From positions 496,001 to 560,000 of the forward strand of contig NZ_CP157456.1 in assembly GCF_041549525.1 (NCBI RefSeq): a stretch of 64,000 nt of DNA, read 5' to 3'. Source of the stretch: Paenarthrobacter aurescens. Its GTDB lineage: Bacteria; Actinomycetota; Actinomycetes; Actinomycetales; Micrococcaceae. Numbering within the stretch: position 1 is the stretch's first letter; each line of letters opens with the position of its first letter. The position numbers were made by a program, and so were the translations under genes. The notes under the pieces are model-generated. The model worked only from the letters and a program-made list of their open reading frames with translations. It searched no databases and had not been told where the DNA came from. Positions 53,283 to 62,668 of this stretch are shown here, in pieces.

Positions 53283-53996
53283 TTACAGAGCCAGCGATTC
53301 AACCTCGACGGCGGTAAGTCCCGCCTCACGCAGGAAGCTCCGCGCGTCGCCGAACTCCTGCGCAAAGCCGGCCAAGAAGTGCTGCATGGCGGCTTCCGGG
53401 CTCTGCAGGATCATGAGCTCGGGGCTAAAGTACTCTGCCGGTGTTGCGGGAACGCTGAGCCGCCACGTTTCCGCCATGACTTCCAGGACGTCCGGCAAGT
53501 TGGCTGTGGTGGCCGCATAATCCGCCACCACCTGGTCCTCGGTTCCACCGGACGCCAGAAGAGCTATCGCTGAGACCACACCGGTCCTGTCCTTTCCCAA
53601 CGAACAGTGAACCAGCGTGCGTTTGCCACGTGCGACAGGTCGCAGTGCATCGCCCACCCATTCGGGCCGCAGCCGGACCCAGCCCAGATACAGGTCGCCG
53701 AGGTCTTCGGCCGTTTCCACGGACTGGAGCGAGCCCGCTATGGCGTTCGGGTCCAGCGGGTTATGGATGAGTTCGACGGCGGGCGGGGCGACGGCGGCAG
53801 GCTCGCCTCCGGCGTCGTGGTGGTTTTGCACCAGCCACGGAACCAACGAGCGCTCAAGCTCGCTGCGCAGGTCCACAATGGCCTGGATGCCGTGCTCCGC
53901 CAGGAAACCTGATGTTGCAGCGGCATCCAAACCGAACGGCTGGCTCCCCCTGAGTATCCGGCCGCCGGCCAGGGGACGCAGATTGAGCACAGCCAT
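53283..53996 (-). CDS. Tyrosine-protein phosphatase (PTP/DSP type)
   Basis: 237 residues with the active-site P-loop HCSLGKDRTG (Cys131, Arg137) and an N-terminal RGSQPFGLDAAATSGFLAEHGIQAIVDLRSELE typical of the secreted/cytosolic MptpB-like Tyr phosphatase family. It removes phosphate from phosphotyrosine or possibly phosphoinositides. AGAGGAC precedes the ATG. Eleven bases upstream of the histidine kinase gene and 12 bases after the HAD gene, so these four genes may be one transcript. Confidence 0.92.
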   Translation of the reverse strand: MAVLNLRPLAGGRILRGSQPFGLDAAATSGFLAEHGIQAIVDLRSELERSLVPWLVQNHHDAGGEPAAVAPPAVELIHNPLDPNAIAGSLQSVETAEDLGDLYLGWVRLRPEWVGDALRPVARGKRTLVHCSLGKDRTGVVSAIALLASGGTEDQVVADYAATTANLPDVLEVMAETWRLSVPATPAEYFSPELMILQSPEAAMQHFLAGFAQEFGDARSFLREAGLTAVEVESLAL

Positions 53997-54008
53997 GGTT
54001 TTGTCCTC

Positions 54009-54830
54009 TTAGATTTGGCTCTTCAGGTCGGCCACCGAGTTCAGGATCTGGTTGGGCCGGAACGGGAAGGACACGATTTCTTCGCGCTGCGTGATGCCGC
54101 TGAGTACCAGGACCGTGTGCAGGCCCGCTTCCATGCCGGCCACAATGTCCGTGTCCATGCGGTCGCCGATCATGGCGGTGGTCTCGGAGTGGGCGTCGAT
54201 CTGGTTCATGGCGGAGCGGAACATCATGGGGTTCGGTTTGCCCACAATGTAGGGCTCGCGGCCCGTGGCCTTGGTGATCATGGCCGCGATGGCACCGGTG
54301 GCCGGCATGGGGCCGTCCTTGGAGGGGCCGGTGGCGTCCGGGTTGGTGGCGATGAAACGAGCGCCGGCCAGGATGTGGCGGACGGCCATAGTGATCGCTT
54401 CGAAGGAGTAAGTGCGGGTCTCGCCGAGCACCACGAAATCGGGATCGGTGTCAGTGAGGATGAATCCGGCCTCGTGCAGGGCAGTTGTAAGACCGGCTTC
54501 GCCGATGGTGTAGGCGCGGTTGCCCGAGTCCGAGGACTGAACCTGGTCCTTCAGGAACTGTGCGGTGGCCAGCGCGGAGGTCCAGATGTTCTCTTCCGGG
54601 ACTTCCAAGCCGGAGGCGCGCAGGCGGGCAGCGAGGTCGCGGGGCGTGAATATGGAGTTGTTGGTCAGAACCAGGAAGCGCTTGGACGTGTCCACCCAGC
54701 GCTGAATGAGCTCTGCCGCACCGGGGATTGCCTGGTTTTCGTGAACCAGGACGCCGTCCATGTCCGTGAGCCAGCATTCGATTTCGTGGCCATTGCGATA
54801 CACCGACGTGGACGTGGTTTCTTCTGCCAT
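54009..54830 (-). CDS. HAD-IIA family phosphatase (NagD/PGP-like)
   Basis: 273 residues from ATG 54830 with GGAGG upstream. HAD motifs: CWLTDMDGVLVHE (Asp23 nucleophile, Asp25), VLTNNS, GKPNPMMFR and MIGDRMDTDIVAGMEAGL. Class IIA cap. Such enzymes hydrolyse phosphosugars, nucleotides or phosphoglycolate; exact substrate is unknown. First gene of the HAD-PTP-kinase-regulator series on this strand. The 261 bp to the next gene show no recognised element. Confidence 0.92.
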   Translation of the reverse strand: MAEETTSTSVYRNGHEIECWLTDMDGVLVHENQAIPGAAELIQRWVDTSKRFLVLTNNSIFTPRDLAARLRASGLEVPEENIWTSALATAQFLKDQVQSSDSGNRAYTIGEAGLTTALHEAGFILTDTDPDFVVLGETRTYSFEAITMAVRHILAGARFIATNPDATGPSKDGPMPATGAIAAMITKATGREPYIVGKPNPMMFRSAMNQIDAHSETTAMIGDRMDTDIVAGMEAGLHTVLVLSGITQREEIVSFPFRPNQILNSVADLKSQI

Positions 54831-55091
54831 ATTTGCCTCCGGCTGGGATTGTTCGTGCACTGCAACCTAGTCTTCCATCAATCTGTTGGCTGGACATGTC
54901 GGGAACCCGCTTATGTGGGAAGTTCTGCCCATGTGGATAACTCATATGACTTGCATCGTGTGCGTTGAGCTGGACTACGCTGGTTGCGGCGCTGGCGTGC
55001 CAGCACCGTGGGTCGGGGGATCGACGCGGTGGATTCTTGACGCCGCCGCGCTCCAGCAGGTCCCCACTTACCGCATGTGAAAGGGCCTGTC

Positions 55092-56063
55092 ATGAGCAGC
55101 AACAACGGAGCGCCGCAGCCTCCCTATGACCCGAACGGCGTGCCGCAGCCGCGCTACGAGACCGGCAAGGATCAGTACAACCAGTACCAGCCCGGCCAGA
55201 ACCCGGGCGGCCACAACAAGAAGTCCCTGTTCCTCATCCTCGGTGGCGTCGCCGTCGTCGTGATCATTGCGCTGGTGGTGACGTTCACGTGGCTGGTCCC
55301 GTCCATGACCAAGCCGGTGGCAGTCGAATCCCCGTCCGTGACGTCCTCCCAGGAGGCATCGGAGGCAGCGGCCGAGCCGTCGGCTGAGCCCTCAAATGAA
55401 CCCTCGGGTGAGGCCTCGGCGTCCTCGGAAATCCCTGCTGACGCCATCCCCCTGCCGGCAGTTTGGAACGACCTGGCTGGACCCAGCAACGTTCCGGCGG
55501 ACGGAGATCCCCTGTTCAGCAAGTGGGTCACGGGCGAATCGTCCTTCCAGTACCTGGCCGAGTGGACGCATGACGAGTCATTCGGCATCACCAAGGACCC
55601 CACCACGGGCGCGGAGATCCAGAAGAAGGCCCAGGGAACTGTGGAAACGGATGGCGACGGAATTGCGCTCGCCTATGCGTTCTTTGCCGAGTCCGAGGAA
55701 GGCAAGTTCGGCAAGGACCCTGCTGAGGTCAAAAAAGCGATTCAGGACATCGAGGCCCGTTTCAAGGGGATGACCGCCGGCGAACTTCCCCAGAACCTGG
55801 TGGGCCACAAATGCACTTCCAACTTCAAGACCAGCATGCCGGAAATCAGGGAGTTCCGTCGTGGCGCAGCTGTGGTGGTCAGCTTTACCTGCACCAACGC
55901 CCGCGGCGAAGAGATCCAGGCCGTGAACCTGTTCTCGGTGACTCCGTGGGGAACTCCGCAAATGCTCGGCGTCAGCGGACACAAGACGTACTGGGACGCG
56001 CACCCCGGACTCTTTGAACAACTGGGCAACTCGTACCGCATCAACAAGTGGAAGATGGTCTAA
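55092..56063 (+). CDS. Membrane-anchored protein with Pro/Gln-rich cytoplasmic head, unknown function
   Basis: 323 residues from ATG 55092, with AAAGGG nine bases upstream. An N-terminal 48-residue Pro/Tyr/Gln/Asn-rich head (NGAPQPPYDPNGVPQPRYE) is followed by one membrane helix (SLFLILGGVAVVVIIALVVTF), a Ser/Glu/Ala-rich linker and an outer domain of about 190 residues with two cysteines (HKCTSN, FTCTNA). The layout is that of actinobacterial cell-surface proteins of unknown role. A similar architecture occurs at 56823-57905. Confidence 0.75.
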   Translation: MSSNNGAPQPPYDPNGVPQPRYETGKDQYNQYQPGQNPGGHNKKSLFLILGGVAVVVIIALVVTFTWLVPSMTKPVAVESPSVTSSQEASEAAAEPSAEPSNEPSGEASASSEIPADAIPLPAVWNDLAGPSNVPADGDPLFSKWVTGESSFQYLAEWTHDESFGITKDPTTGAEIQKKAQGTVETDGDGIALAYAFFAESEEGKFGKDPAEVKKAIQDIEARFKGMTAGELPQNLVGHKCTSNFKTSMPEIREFRRGAAVVVSFTCTNARGEEIQAVNLFSVTPWGTPQMLGVSGHKTYWDAHPGLFEQLGNSYRINKWKMV

Positions 56064-56097
56064 GTTTCCGCGGACACAATGGGTAACCGGGCAGGGC

Positions 56098-56109
56098 TAA
56101 AGTTGAGGG
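56098..56109 (+). promoter_or_regulatory. -10 box of leaderless promoter for the TrmH gene
   Basis: TAAAGT (56098-56103) plus six bases leads into GTG 56110. Confidence 0.45.
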
Positions 56110-56808
56110 GTGACTGACCTTCCCTCCAATACGGCCCTGCCCACGCCTGCCGAAACCCCCGTAGAGACCACGGCAGAAGGCGAAGCGGAAGCGAAACCTG
56201 AGGTCGGCGTCGGGCCCTGGGACGGTGAGTGGCCCGAAGGCGAGCACTGGGACCCGGACCTGTTGAGGGATGGTGACCGCCGCAATGTTGTGGACCAGTA
56301 CAGGTACTGGAAACACGAGGCGATCGTGGCGGACCTGGACTCAAAGCGGCACGATTTCCACATCGCCATTGAGAATTGGCAGCATGACCTCAACATCGGA
56401 ACCGTGGTGCGCACGGCCAACGCGTTCCTCGCCAAGGAGGTCCACATCATTGGCCGACGTCGGTGGAATCGTCGCGGGGCTATGGTCACCGACCGCTACC
56501 AGCACGTCCGCCACCACCCCACCGTAGAAGACTTTGTCCAGTGGGCTGAGGGGGAGGGGCTTGCGGTGATCGGCATCGACATCTTCCCCGATTCGGTGCC
56601 CTTGGAAACGTACGACCTCCCCAGGAACTGCGTGTTGGTGTTCGGCCAGGAAGGCCCCGGCCTCACGCCCGAGGTGCACGATGCCGCCGTCGCCACGCTT
56701 TCCATTGAGCAGTTCGGCTCCACACGGTCCATGAACGCCGCCTCAGCCGCTGCCATTGCCATGCACGCCTGGGTCCGCCGCCACGTGTTCCAGCAAGCTG
56801 TCAGCTAG
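56110..56808 (+). CDS. TrmH-family (SpoU) RNA methyltransferase
   Basis: 232 residues from GTG 56110. After a 50-residue acidic head, SPOUT motifs appear in order: NLGNIGTVVRTANAFL-like motif 1 (NIGTVVRTANAF), motif 2 CVLVFGQEGPGLTPE, motif 3 SMNAASAAAIAMHAW. It transfers a methyl group from SAM to a ribose 2'-OH of tRNA or rRNA through a knotted dimer. The precise RNA target is not evident. Leaderless promoter. Convergent with the gene at 56823. Confidence 0.93.
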   Translation: MTDLPSNTALPTPAETPVETTAEGEAEAKPEVGVGPWDGEWPEGEHWDPDLLRDGDRRNVVDQYRYWKHEAIVADLDSKRHDFHIAIENWQHDLNIGTVVRTANAFLAKEVHIIGRRRWNRRGAMVTDRYQHVRHHPTVEDFVQWAEGEGLAVIGIDIFPDSVPLETYDLPRNCVLVFGQEGPGLTPEVHDAAVATLSIEQFGSTRSMNAASAAAIAMHAWVRRHVFQQAVS

Positions 56809-56822
56809 GCAAGCTTTTGCTT

Positions 56823-57905
56823 CTACCGATCTTTGAGCGTGGCTTTCCCGTCAACAATCTGGATCTCACCTGAGGCTCTGGGTATTACAAGCTCAACCTT
56901 CGGCTCCCATTGCGGGGCGTCGTCACGGCCGCTGTTCACTTCGTAGCTCACCGAAGCCGCGCCCGATTGCGCAGACTGAATGATCCAACTGTCCTCGCCG
57001 CGAAGGAGAGTGAAGGTGGGCTCCTTCTCCAGGGTCCATTTCACGTTGCGGGTAGGTCGGTATTCGGAGATCCCAAACCCGGAACAGCCACGACGCGTCG
57101 CTTCGGCGATAGTAGCCGGAGCGGACGCACTGCATTCAGTCCGTTTGTTCTCAAGAAGTGTCCGGGTCTCGTCCAGGAGCAGCTGGGTGGGTAACACTTT
57201 CAAACTTTCGCTGTTCTTGGAAATCGCCCGGTCAATGCTGATCAAGGCCTTCTGCTCTTCTGCCGTTGTGTACTTGTCTCCGGCAATGCCCAGGGTGTAC
57301 TCGCCGGGGAAGGCCGGCATCAGCAGGGAATCACTGGCAGCGGTTCCGGAGTCAGGAACAGCAACAACCACGCCGTTCACAGTGAACGGCCCCACGGGAC
57401 GGCCGGAACTGAGCCGGATCTTCTGGAAGTTTTTGGGTCCGACCTTCCACTCGCCCTCCCGTGACTTGGTCATCCTCAAAAGAATGTCCTGCTTGCGGCC
57501 GTTCTGGGTGACTTCGGCAGTGACAAAATCGGATCTTGCGTCCAGGATCCGGTAACCGTCAATGCGCTGTCCTGCACTTTTGTAAACGTTGTTCTGGAGG
57601 AGTGCTTTTTCATTCTCGGGGACGCCGGGATCGGAGACGCTCAGGGCTTTCTCTCCGTCTCCGTCGATCAGGGCCTGAAAGTATGTTCCAGCTGTGGCGC
57701 TCATGCCCCGGTCCGGTGAGAACAGCGGTAAAACCAAGAGAACCAAGGCAAGGATTGCCGCGGTGAGGACCACCGCTGCGCCCGCTGCGATGGCAATAAT
57801 AATGTTCCGCTTCCGCCCGGGTTTCCCTTCGGGGAAAGAACCGCCCTGCTGCTGCAGGGGTGGCGCCAGACGGGGCTGATTGTTTGCACTCGGCGGGATC
57901 TCCAT
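56823..57905 (-). CDS. Membrane-anchored DUF4878-like protein, unknown function
   Basis: 360 residues from ATG 57905. A cytoplasmic Pro/Gln-rich head (PSANNQPRLAPPLQQQGGSF), a basic stretch and one membrane helix (IIIAIAAGAAVVLTAAILAL), then an outer domain that starts with an NTF2/lumazine-binding-like section (SATAGTYFQALIDGDGEKAL) and continues with a second domain (about 170-360). Three repeated features (small-molecule-binding-like domain, cysteine pair CSASAP/RGCSG) but no named function. TATACT plus six bases precedes the ATG. Divergent from fba. Confidence 0.75.
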   Translation of the reverse strand: MEIPPSANNQPRLAPPLQQQGGSFPEGKPGRKRNIIIAIAAGAAVVLTAAILALVLLVLPLFSPDRGMSATAGTYFQALIDGDGEKALSVSDPGVPENEKALLQNNVYKSAGQRIDGYRILDARSDFVTAEVTQNGRKQDILLRMTKSREGEWKVGPKNFQKIRLSSGRPVGPFTVNGVVVAVPDSGTAASDSLLMPAFPGEYTLGIAGDKYTTAEEQKALISIDRAISKNSESLKVLPTQLLLDETRTLLENKRTECSASAPATIAEATRRGCSGFGISEYRPTRNVKWTLEKEPTFTLLRGEDSWIIQSAQSGAASVSYEVNSGRDDAPQWEPKVELVIPRASGEIQIVDGKATLKDR

Positions 57906-57917
57906 TCCCGCAGTATA
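57906..57917 (-). promoter_or_regulatory. -10 box of leaderless promoter for the DUF4878-like gene
   Basis: On the minus strand TATACT (57917-57912) plus six bases leads into the ATG at 57905. This is the best -10 of the set. Confidence 0.55.
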
Positions 57918-58092
57918 TCCACCGTTTCGATGAATCCCGGCGGGTAGGTGGGATGTGAACCCCGCGAAAGTGTTAAGGCTCTCAGTGACCCGAAACACGG
58001 CGTGCCGGTGGATATCGCTAGGATGGGTGCTAGCCGTAAGCGGTCTACTCCAGGGTTACCAACCCACAGACGAATTCAGCATAGGAGTCACC

Positions 58093-59112
58093 ATGCCCAT
58101 TGCAACCCCAGAGATTTACTCCGAGATGATCGACCGCGCAAAGGCTGGCGGATTCGCTTTCCCCGCGGTCAACGTGACGTCGTCGCAGACTCTGAACGCT
58201 GCGATCCGCGGTTTCGCCGAGGCCGAATCCGATGGCATCATCCAGGTTTCCACCGGTGGCGCAGCCTACTGGTCCGGCGCTTCGGTCAAGGACATGGTGA
58301 CCGGTTCCCTCGGCTTCGCCGCGTTCGCCCGTGAAGTTGCCAAGAGCTACGGCGTCAACATCGCCCTCCACACGGATCACTGCCCGCAGGACAAGCTGGC
58401 GGACTTCGTCCTGCCGTTGCTGGCCGCTTCCGAGGAAGCAGTGAAGGCCGGCAAGGACCCGATTTTCAACTCGCACATGTGGGACGGCTCGCACGAGACC
58501 CTTTCGGAGAACCTGCGCATCGGCCGTGAACTGCTGGAACGCGCCGCTGCTGCCAAGACCATCCTGGAAGTTGAAATCGGTACCGTTGGTGGCGAAGAAG
58601 ACGGCGTTGAGAACGAAATCAACGAGAAGCTCTACACCACCACCGAGGACGCCCTCGCCACGATCGAGGCCCTGGGTGCCGGCGAAAACGGCCGTTACCT
58701 GACCGCACTGACGTTCGGCAACGTGCACGGCGTGTACAAGCCGGGCAACGTCAAGCTCCGCCCGGAACTGCTCAAGCAGATCCAGTCCGAGGTAGGCGCC
58801 AAGATCGGTAAGGACAACCCGTTCGATCTGGTGTTCCACGGCGGTTCGGGCTCCACGGAACAGGAAATCGCTGACGCCGTTTCCTACGGTGTGATCAAGA
58901 TGAACATCGACACCGATACCCAGTACGCGTTCACCCGCCCGGTGGCCGGCCACATGTTCTCCAACTACGACGGCGTCCTGAAGGTCGACGGCGAAATGGG
59001 CAACAAGAAGACCTACGATCCCCGCGTCTGGGGCGCTTCGGCCGAAGCCGGTATGGCCGCGCGCATCGTCGAAGCCGCACAGCAGCTCGGATCGGTTGGC
59101 AAGACCTTCTGA
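58093..59112 (+). CDS. fba: Fructose-bisphosphate aldolase, class II
   Basis: 339 residues from ATG 58093 with AGGAG upstream. Zinc-dependent class II signature IALHTDHC (Asp95, His96), substrate loops NSHMWDGSHETLSENL, VEIGTVGGEEDG, FGNVHGVYKPGNV, FHGGSGSTEQEI. It cleaves fructose 1,6-bisphosphate to the two trioses in glycolysis and runs backwards in gluconeogenesis. Followed by the DUF3151 gene with a one-base TGATG overlap, a conserved actinobacterial pairing. The 187-bp upstream spacer should hold the promoter but none stands out. Confidence 0.96.
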   Translation: MPIATPEIYSEMIDRAKAGGFAFPAVNVTSSQTLNAAIRGFAEAESDGIIQVSTGGAAYWSGASVKDMVTGSLGFAAFAREVAKSYGVNIALHTDHCPQDKLADFVLPLLAASEEAVKAGKDPIFNSHMWDGSHETLSENLRIGRELLERAAAAKTILEVEIGTVGGEEDGVENEINEKLYTTTEDALATIEALGAGENGRYLTALTFGNVHGVYKPGNVKLRPELLKQIQSEVGAKIGKDNPFDLVFHGGSGSTEQEIADAVSYGVIKMNIDTDTQYAFTRPVAGHMFSNYDGVLKVDGEMGNKKTYDPRVWGASAEAGMAARIVEAAQQLGSVGKTF

Positions 59113-59534
59113 TGTCCGACGAATTCCGCAGAAACCTGATGGGGCCGGAGCCCACCCTCCTGCCCGCCGAAACCGAGATCTACCAGCACCTGGCGCTCGG
59201 CAATGAAGCGCTGGACCTCGTAGCCAAGAACCCCACATCTTCGCTGCTGTGGGCCATCCTTGCCGAGGAAGCCTGGGCCGAAGGCCGGACTATCGAGTCC
59301 TACGCCTACGCCCGCGTGGGCTACCACCGCGGCCTGGACTCCCTGCGCCGCAACGGTTGGCGCGGAGTGGGACCCATCCCGTGGGAGCACGAGCCCAACC
59401 AGGGCTTCCTGCGTGCTCTCTATGCTCTGGGCCGGGCAGCCTCGGCAATCGGCGAAGCTGAAGAGCCTGAACGGATCGAGAAGTTCCTGAACGACTCCGA
59501 CCCCAAGGCCAAGGCGGCGATCGAAGCCCGCTAG
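59112..59534 (+). CDS. DUF3151 protein
   Basis: 140 residues, mostly helical, with NLMGPEPTLLPAETE, AILAEEAWAEG and YAYARVGYHRGLDSLRRNGWRG, the pattern of the actinobacterial DUF3151 family. Function unknown. It overlaps the fba stop by one base and is expected to be co-translated with the aldolase. In related genomes this gene usually precedes purA; here siderophore uptake genes on the other strand come next. Confidence 0.92.
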   Translation: MSDEFRRNLMGPEPTLLPAETEIYQHLALGNEALDLVAKNPTSSLLWAILAEEAWAEGRTIESYAYARVGYHRGLDSLRRNGWRGVGPIPWEHEPNQGFLRALYALGRAASAIGEAEEPERIEKFLNDSDPKAKAAIEAR

Positions 59535-59556
59535 GGCTGATCCAAGCAAGCAAACA

Positions 59557-59596
59557 ACGACGGCGACCCCCACCAAAAGGCGAGGGTCGCCGTCGT
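59557..59596. terminator. Bidirectional hairpin terminator, ACGACGGC type
   Basis: ACGACGGCGACCC (59557-59569) and GGGTCGCCGTCGT (59584-59596) form a perfect 13-bp stem around a loop containing CACCAAAAGG. It separates the convergent DUF3151 and iron-ATPase genes. Confidence 0.8.
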
Positions 59597-59607
59597 GGTT
59601 TAAAACG

Positions 59608-60429
59608 TTAGTCCGTGACCGCCGCGTGCCTCGGCCGCCCCAGCGGAACCACCAGCGGAGTGTGGGTTACGGGGTCGTCAATGATCCGGCAGGCCATCCC
59701 GAACACTTCCTCCACTAGGGATTCGGTAATGACGTCAGTGGGAGCGCCCTCGGCCACCACCACTCCGTCCTTCATAGCGATGATGTGGTCTGCGTAGCGG
59801 CTGGCGTGGTTGAGGTCGTGCAGCACGGCAACCAGGGTGTGGCCTTTGTCCAGGTTGAGTTCCCGGAAGAGTTCCAGCAGCTCAATCTGGTGCGCAATGT
59901 CCAGGAAGGTGGTGGGCTCGTCCAGGAGCATCAGCGGGGTCTGCTGGGCAAGGACCATAGACACCCAGACGCGCTGCCGCTGGCCGCCGGACAGCTCGTC
60001 CACCAAGCGGGCTGACAAAGCCGCGACGCCGGTGGCTTCCATGGCGTCAACCACTGCGATCTCGTCAGCCTCAGACCATTGCCGCAGCAGTTTCTGGTGC
60101 GGGTATCTTCCGCGGGCCACAAGATCGGCCACCGTGATGCCGTCGGGGGCGATGGAGGACTGCGGAAGGAGCCCCAGCCGGCGGGCGAGCTCCTTGGCGG
60201 GCAGCGAGGTGACGGATTTCCCGTCCAGCAGTACGTGCCCGCTGCGGGGCTTTATGAGCCGGGCAAGGGCGCGCAGGAGCGTGGATTTACCGCACGCGTT
60301 GGGCCCCACGATCACCGTGAACTTTCCCTCAGGTATGCGCACATTGAGGTTCTCGGAGATGATGCGTTGCTCGTAGCCGATGGTCAGCGCTTCGGCATGG
60401 AGTTGCGGGGCAGTGGTGAGAGAACTCAT
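59608..60429 (-). CDS. Iron-siderophore ABC transporter ATP-binding protein
   Basis: 273 residues from ATG 60429. Walker A VGPNACGKST (41-50), Q-loop LLPQSSIAPDGITV, signature LSGGQRQRVWVSMVL, Walker B LMLLDEPTTFLD, H-loop HDLNHASRYAD. FepC/FhuC-type motor for ferric siderophore import. The ATG overlaps the stop of the permease at 60426 by four bases. Its longer upstream frame lies inside the permease and is ignored. Confidence 0.95.
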   Translation of the reverse strand: MSSLTTAPQLHAEALTIGYEQRIISENLNVRIPEGKFTVIVGPNACGKSTLLRALARLIKPRSGHVLLDGKSVTSLPAKELARRLGLLPQSSIAPDGITVADLVARGRYPHQKLLRQWSEADEIAVVDAMEATGVAALSARLVDELSGGQRQRVWVSMVLAQQTPLMLLDEPTTFLDIAHQIELLELFRELNLDKGHTLVAVLHDLNHASRYADHIIAMKDGVVVAEGAPTDVITESLVEEVFGMACRIIDDPVTHTPLVVPLGRPRHAAVTD

Positions 60430-61490
60430 GATTTCCTTGCTTCCCTGGCCAGCAGCCAGACGAGGTAGATACCGCCGATGCACACCGTCACAACACCAAC
60501 GGGTAACTGGATCGGAGCAAACAGGCGCTGGGCCGCGAGATCGCTCGCCACCAGGAGGAAGGCGCCCATGGCCGCGGACGGCAGCAAAGTGATGCCGGCG
60601 CTGCGGGTCAGGCGACGCGCAAGCTGCGGAGCCGCCAGCGCCACGAAAGCGATGGGCCCCGCCACGGCCGTGACTGCCGCCGTGAGCGCTACGCCCAGGA
60701 TGAGCAGCAGCAAACGTGTGGGTTCCGCCGGGACGCCCAAGGCGCGTGCGGCGTCGTCGCCCATTTCCAGCAACTGCATCCGGCGCGCCACCGCCAGCGT
60801 GGCCACGCCCACCACAACAACCACGACGGCGGCGGGCGCCGCTTGCTCCCAAGTGATGCCGTTGAGTGACCCGGCTCCCCAAACAGCTGCCGCCAAGGCG
60901 GCCTCAAGCTCCGCTTGCAGGATCAGCCAATGATTCAGTGCTGCAAGCATTGCGCTGATGCCGATGCCCACAATGATCAGCCGGAAACCTTGGGAACCAC
61001 GCCTGTAGGCCAGCAAGTAGACGGCCAAGGCTGTGAGGATGCCGCCAACCAGGGCTCCTGCGGCGATGCCAAAGTAGCCGCCGCCCAGCGTCAGCATCAC
61101 GATCAACGCACCTGTGTAAGCGCCGGTGTTGAAGCCGATGATGTCCGGGCTGCCCAGCGGGTTGCGGGTCATGGATTGGAAGATCCCGCCGCTCATTCCC
61201 AGGGCCGCACCGAACACCAATGCCGAGAGGACGCGGGGGAGCCGCCATTCCATGACGATTGTTTGGGCCAGGCCAGGGGCGTCACCGGTGAAGGCCTGGA
61301 GGACTTGTTGCACGGTGACGTCGTAATCGCCGGTGGCCAGGCTGATGACGGCCACAGTGAGCGCGGCGAGGATCAAGGGGATGCAGACGAGGATGCTGCG
61401 GACGTCGAACCGGAGGCTCAATGATCCATTGCGGAGCAGGAAGGTTGGGCGGCCGGAACTGACGCGGCTCATGGGGTCCAGCCGCGTCAC
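60426..61490 (-). CDS. Iron-siderophore ABC transporter permease (FepG-like)
   Basis: 354 residues from GTG 61490, which overlaps the previous stop as GTGA and has AGGTGAG upstream. About nine to ten helices of the FecCD family: WRLPRVLSALVFGAALGMSGGIFQSMTRNPLGSPDIIGFNTGA and PIAFVALAAPQLARRLTRSAG. Forms the heterodimeric channel with the permease at 61487. A restart at ATG 61472 is possible. Confidence 0.93.
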   Translation of the reverse strand: MTRLDPMSRVSSGRPTFLLRNGSLSLRFDVRSILVCIPLILAALTVAVISLATGDYDVTVQQVLQAFTGDAPGLAQTIVMEWRLPRVLSALVFGAALGMSGGIFQSMTRNPLGSPDIIGFNTGAYTGALIVMLTLGGGYFGIAAGALVGGILTALAVYLLAYRRGSQGFRLIIVGIGISAMLAALNHWLILQAELEAALAAAVWGAGSLNGITWEQAAPAAVVVVVVGVATLAVARRMQLLEMGDDAARALGVPAEPTRLLLLILGVALTAAVTAVAGPIAFVALAAPQLARRLTRSAGITLLPSAAMGAFLLVASDLAAQRLFAPIQLPVGVVTVCIGGIYLVWLLAREARKS

Positions 61491-62545
61491 AGTCCGCTCA
61501 CCTTTCGTCGCCGCGCCAAGGCAATGAGTACCGGCGCTCCGATGAAGGCCGTTACTACGCCCACCGGGAGTTCGCCGGGAGCGGCGATCCTGCCCACCAC
61601 ATCGGATACCAGGAGCAGGATGGGCGCCAGCAAAACCGTGGAGGCCAAAATCCAGCGCTGGTCCGGGCCAACAATCCACCGGGCCACGTGCGGAATCATG
61701 AGCCCCACAAATCCGATTGCGCCTGCTCCGGCGGTGGCTGCTCCACTGAGGAGGGTGATGGCCACGACGCCCAGAATGCGGGTGCGGTTGACGTTGGCAC
61801 CGAGGGACGTTGCAAGGTCGTCACCCAGTGCAACGGCGTTAAGCCCGCTCACGCAGAACAGGGCAATGATCAATCCAGCGGCCATAAAAGGGGCCACGGT
61901 GAGCACGGACTCCATGCTCCGGGTGTCCAACGAGCCGATGCTCCACGAGCGCAGATGGTCAAAAGCCTTGGGGTTCAGGAGGGTGAGCCCGGACCCGATA
62001 CCGGTGAGGACTGCGCCCAAGGCAACGCCGGCCAAGGTCAGCCTGATGGGATTCACCTCGTTCCTGCCGGAGGTGCCAATCAGGTATACAGCTGCGGTGG
62101 TGAGGATGGCGCCAATGAACGCAAACCAGATGTAGCCGCTGAGGGAGCCGATTCCGAAGACGCCGATGGCAATAACCATGGCAAACGAGGCACCCGCGTT
62201 GACGCCCAGGATGCCCGGATCAGCCAAGGGGTTCCGCGTGATGGCCTGGATGAGCGCGCCGGCCACACCCAGGGAAATCCCGACGGCGATGCCCATCAGA
62301 GTGCGGGGCAGGCGGGTCTGCAGGATGATCGCGTGATCCGCCGTGTCCAGGGGGTTGGTGAACGCTTCAAGGACCGTGGTGGCCGGAATGAACTTTGCTC
62401 CCACGCCCAGGCTCAGGATCATTGCCCCCAAAAGCACCGCCGCTGCGAGGGCCAGGAAGGCGATCCGCCAGCGGGATTTATTGACGACGCCGGATCGGAC
62501 AGCTTCGCGTGAAGTGGTGCGGGCGGGGGCGGCTACTTGGGACAT
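61487..62545 (-). CDS. Iron-siderophore ABC transporter permease (FepD-like)
   Basis: 352 residues from ATG 62545; an in-frame GTG at 62626 would add 27 residues that look unlike the family. FecCD signatures: TRLPRTLMGIAVGISLGVAGALIQAITRNPLADPGILGVNAGASF and GAIGFVGLMIPHVARWIVGPDQRW. First gene of the permease-permease-ATPase operon, divergent from the binding protein gene across a shared iron box at 62650. Confidence 0.92.
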   Translation of the reverse strand: MSQVAAPARTTSREAVRSGVVNKSRWRIAFLALAAAVLLGAMILSLGVGAKFIPATTVLEAFTNPLDTADHAIILQTRLPRTLMGIAVGISLGVAGALIQAITRNPLADPGILGVNAGASFAMVIAIGVFGIGSLSGYIWFAFIGAILTTAAVYLIGTSGRNEVNPIRLTLAGVALGAVLTGIGSGLTLLNPKAFDHLRSWSIGSLDTRSMESVLTVAPFMAAGLIIALFCVSGLNAVALGDDLATSLGANVNRTRILGVVAITLLSGAATAGAGAIGFVGLMIPHVARWIVGPDQRWILASTVLLAPILLLVSDVVGRIAAPGELPVGVVTAFIGAPVLIALARRRKVSGL

Positions 62546-62649
62546 GGCGCCGTCAGAGGGGACACAGCAGGGGACCGTTTCGGTGAGGGGCAGGAGTAAA
62601 ACGGCGCATTCGGTGACGGTGGTCACAACGTCACAAAAGTGTGCCGTAA

Positions 62650-62668
62650 TTAGGTTAGCCTTACCCAG
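62650..62668. promoter_or_regulatory. DtxR/IdeR (DmdR) iron box
   Basis: TTAGGTTAGCCTTACCCAG matches the IdeR consensus TTAGGTTAGGCTAACCTAA in 14 of 19 positions. Iron-loaded DtxR-type repressor would block both divergent uptake genes. Its last base is the first base of the GTG start of the binding protein, and TAGCCT (62656-62661) is a -10 box six bases before it. Confidence 0.8.
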